From Acidobacteriota bacterium (GTDB lineage Bacteria; Acidobacteriota; Terriglobia; Terriglobales; Acidobacteriaceae): a DNA stretch of 6,976 nt. Location of the stretch: contig QIAR01000076.1 of NCBI GenBank assembly GCA_003225595.1, positions 1-6,976 of the forward strand, given 5' to 3'. Under the pieces are notes generated by a model that ran no database searches, had not been told where the DNA came from, and saw nothing but the letters and a program-made list of their open reading frames with translations. Positions 5,900 to 6,976 of this stretch are shown piece by piece (position 1 is the first letter of the stretch; each line of letters opens with the position of its first letter). The translations under genes and the position numbers were made by a program.

Positions 5900-6730
5900 G
5901 TGCGAATTCTCTTTATTGGCGATATTTTTGGGCGACCCGGAAGAATGATCGTGAAAGAGCGCTTGCCGGAGCTGGTCAAAAATCATGCCATTGATCTGGT
6001 GATCGCGAATGGCGAGAACGCCGCTGCCGGTTTCGGCATCACTCCACCGCTTGCCGAGGAGCTGTTCGAACTCGGCATTGAGGTACTCACCTCGGGCAAT
6101 CACATCTGGGACAAGCGCGAGATCGTCGACTACTTCCACATGGCCAACGGCAATCCGCACAGTCCCGCGCGCCGCCTGCTGCGTCCCGCCAACTATCCCG
6201 CGGGAATGCCGGGCTGGGGCCTATACCAGGGCACAAAGGACGATGTTCCCTATGCAGTGTTGAATCTGCAGGGCCGCGTGTTCATGATCTCCAACGACGA
6301 TCCATTCCGCACCGCCGACCAATTGCTGAAGGAAGTCATGGCTAAGATTGTTCTTGTGGATGTTCATGCGGAGGCCACTTCGGAAAAGATTTCCATGGGC
6401 TGGTATCTCGATGGCCGCGTCACCGCCGTGGTGGGCACTCACACCCACGTTCCCACGGCAGACGAACGCGTGCTGCCCAAGGGCACGGCTTACATCACGG
6501 ACGTGGGCATGACCGGGCCGTACGATAGCGTGATTGGTATCAAGAAAGAACTGATCATGGAAAAGTTCCTGACCAACATGCCCATGCGCTTCGAACCCGC
6601 CAGCGGTGATGTACGCCTGTGTGCGGTAGTGATCGATTGCGACACGATTACAGGAAAGGCACGTTCCATCGAGCGGCTCATGCTGCCACAGGCGGCTCAG
6701 GATAATGGATCCCGTTCATTCCGAAGCTAG
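5900..6730 (+). CDS. YmdB-family metallophosphoesterase (TIGR00282 type)
   Basis: The 276-residue product matches the YmdB/DR1281 family of di-metal phosphodiesterases; the Bacillus subtilis member hydrolyses cyclic nucleotides such as 2',3'-cAMP and influences biofilm and sporulation decisions. The likely metal and active-site residues are all visible: Asp8 in FIGDIFGRPGR, Glu39-Asn40 in IANGENAAAGFGI, Asn67-His68 in TSGNHIWD, His156 in VDVHAEATSEK, and His181/His183 in GTHTHVPTADE. GMTGPYDSVIG follows near 6508-6540, and the fold ends at IERLMLP, after which a short polar tail of about 13 residues has no evident motif. The family normally starts M/V-R-I-L-F-I-G-D, so the GTG at 5900 is chosen; GGGG at 5891-5894 is a weak ribosome binding site. 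The ATG at 5828 would add 24 residues of unconserved sequence and run through the leader hairpins. No signal peptide; cytoplasmic. It has its own 166-bp leader, so it may be transcribed separately from the upstream genes. The substrate here is unproven. Confidence 0.95.
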   Translation: MRILFIGDIFGRPGRMIVKERLPELVKNHAIDLVIANGENAAAGFGITPPLAEELFELGIEVLTSGNHIWDKREIVDYFHMANGNPHSPARRLLRPANYPAGMPGWGLYQGTKDDVPYAVLNLQGRVFMISNDDPFRTADQLLKEVMAKIVLVDVHAEATSEKISMGWYLDGRVTAVVGTHTHVPTADERVLPKGTAYITDVGMTGPYDSVIGIKKELIMEKFLTNMPMRFEPASGDVRLCAVVIDCDTITGKARSIERLMLPQAAQDNGSRSFRS

Positions 6731-6976
6731 AGGATCTCCTGCTGCAACCGGATGCCTGCGTCACGTCCTGCGCGGAATTGCTCCAGATGATCCAGGCGTA
6801 AGCTAAGCTCTCCGGGTGTGGGCACGGGTCTTACTGCAGGTTTTCCGTACTACGGCCCGTGCTCGGCGGCTCGCACATCCGCCCCCACACAATCCCTCAG
6901 GGGTCCGATACATCGGGCACATGCACTCAAAGGTACTAGCACCGGTCTAGAATCGGTTTCGAGCGCAGCTTTCCCG
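6731..6976. other. Right-end non-coding region
   Basis: No protein gene is supportable in these 246 bases on either strand. It holds the nested repeats at 6814-6896 and a small hairpin CCGA-TACA-TCGG at 6905-6916. The next gene must begin beyond the window edge. Confidence 0.6.
6814..6896. ncRNA. Possible structured RNA: nested inverted repeats, three-way junction
   Basis: In the non-coding tail after ymdB, GTGTGG (6816-6821) pairs with CCACAC (6885-6890). Directly inside, GCACGGG (6822-6828) pairs with CCCGTGC (6856-6862), and GGCGG (6865-6869) pairs with CCGCC (6879-6883). The three stems are compatible and would close a three-way junction of about 75 nt; CCGTACTACGG at 6845-6855 could add a small tip. 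GGG 6814-6816 and CCC 6894-6896 could lengthen the base. I recognise no known RNA family: it lacks the SRP GGAAG/AGCA core and I see no familiar riboswitch core. The strand is unknown. GC-rich DNA can give such pairings by chance, so this is only a candidate. Confidence 0.28.

Noticed and set aside
6705..6806. 33-codon ORF starting in the ymdB tail
   Set aside because: No ribosome binding site, no recognisable sequence and overlap with ymdB; too short to support as a gene.
6948..6953. TAGAAT resembling a -10 promoter element near the right edge
   Set aside because: Only one mismatch to TATAAT, but no -35-like hexamer at 16-19 bp upstream and no gene start visible to support it.

Overview
The window is an ordinary-looking chromosomal stretch with five protein genes, all on the + strand, and no sign of phage, transposase, CRISPR or tRNA genes. 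Its moderately high GC, the style of the proteins and the dispersed palindromic repeats between genes suggest an environmental Acidobacteriota (Terriglobia/Koribacter-like) genome. That assignment is inferred from family resemblance and memory of such genomes, not from a search.

Layout: (1) 3-1601, the C-terminal two thirds of the mismatch-repair ATPase MutS, cut by the window start. (2) A 199-bp gap holding a repeat-like palindromic element. (3) 1801-2937 nagZ, a cytoplasmic GH3 beta-N-acetylglucosaminidase. (4) 2934-4109 anmK, anhydro-N-acetylmuramic acid kinase, overlapping the nagZ stop by ATGA and preceded by a strong ribosome binding site. (5) 4186-5733, a lipoprotein-type family 5 extracellular solute-binding protein; a repeat-like palindrome lies just before it and overlaps its ribosome binding site. 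(6) 5734-5899, a gap with three hairpins. (7) 5900-6730, a YmdB-family metallophosphoesterase starting with GTG. (8) 6731-6976, non-coding as far as I can see, with a set of nested inverted repeats that could fold as a three-way junction.

Functional logic: NagZ cuts GlcNAc from cell-wall turnover products and AnmK phosphorylates the released anhydroMurNAc, so the coupled pair is a peptidoglycan-recycling module. The binding protein next to it belongs to the family that includes the peptide and murein-peptide binders OppA, DppA and MppA. It could supply cell-wall peptides, but no permease or ATPase gene is present here and the ligand is unknown. MutS and YmdB have no evident link to this pathway. 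I found no clear new system. The best leads are the possible structured RNA near the right end, the palindromes between genes, and the solute-binding protein without a transporter beside a murein-recycling pair.
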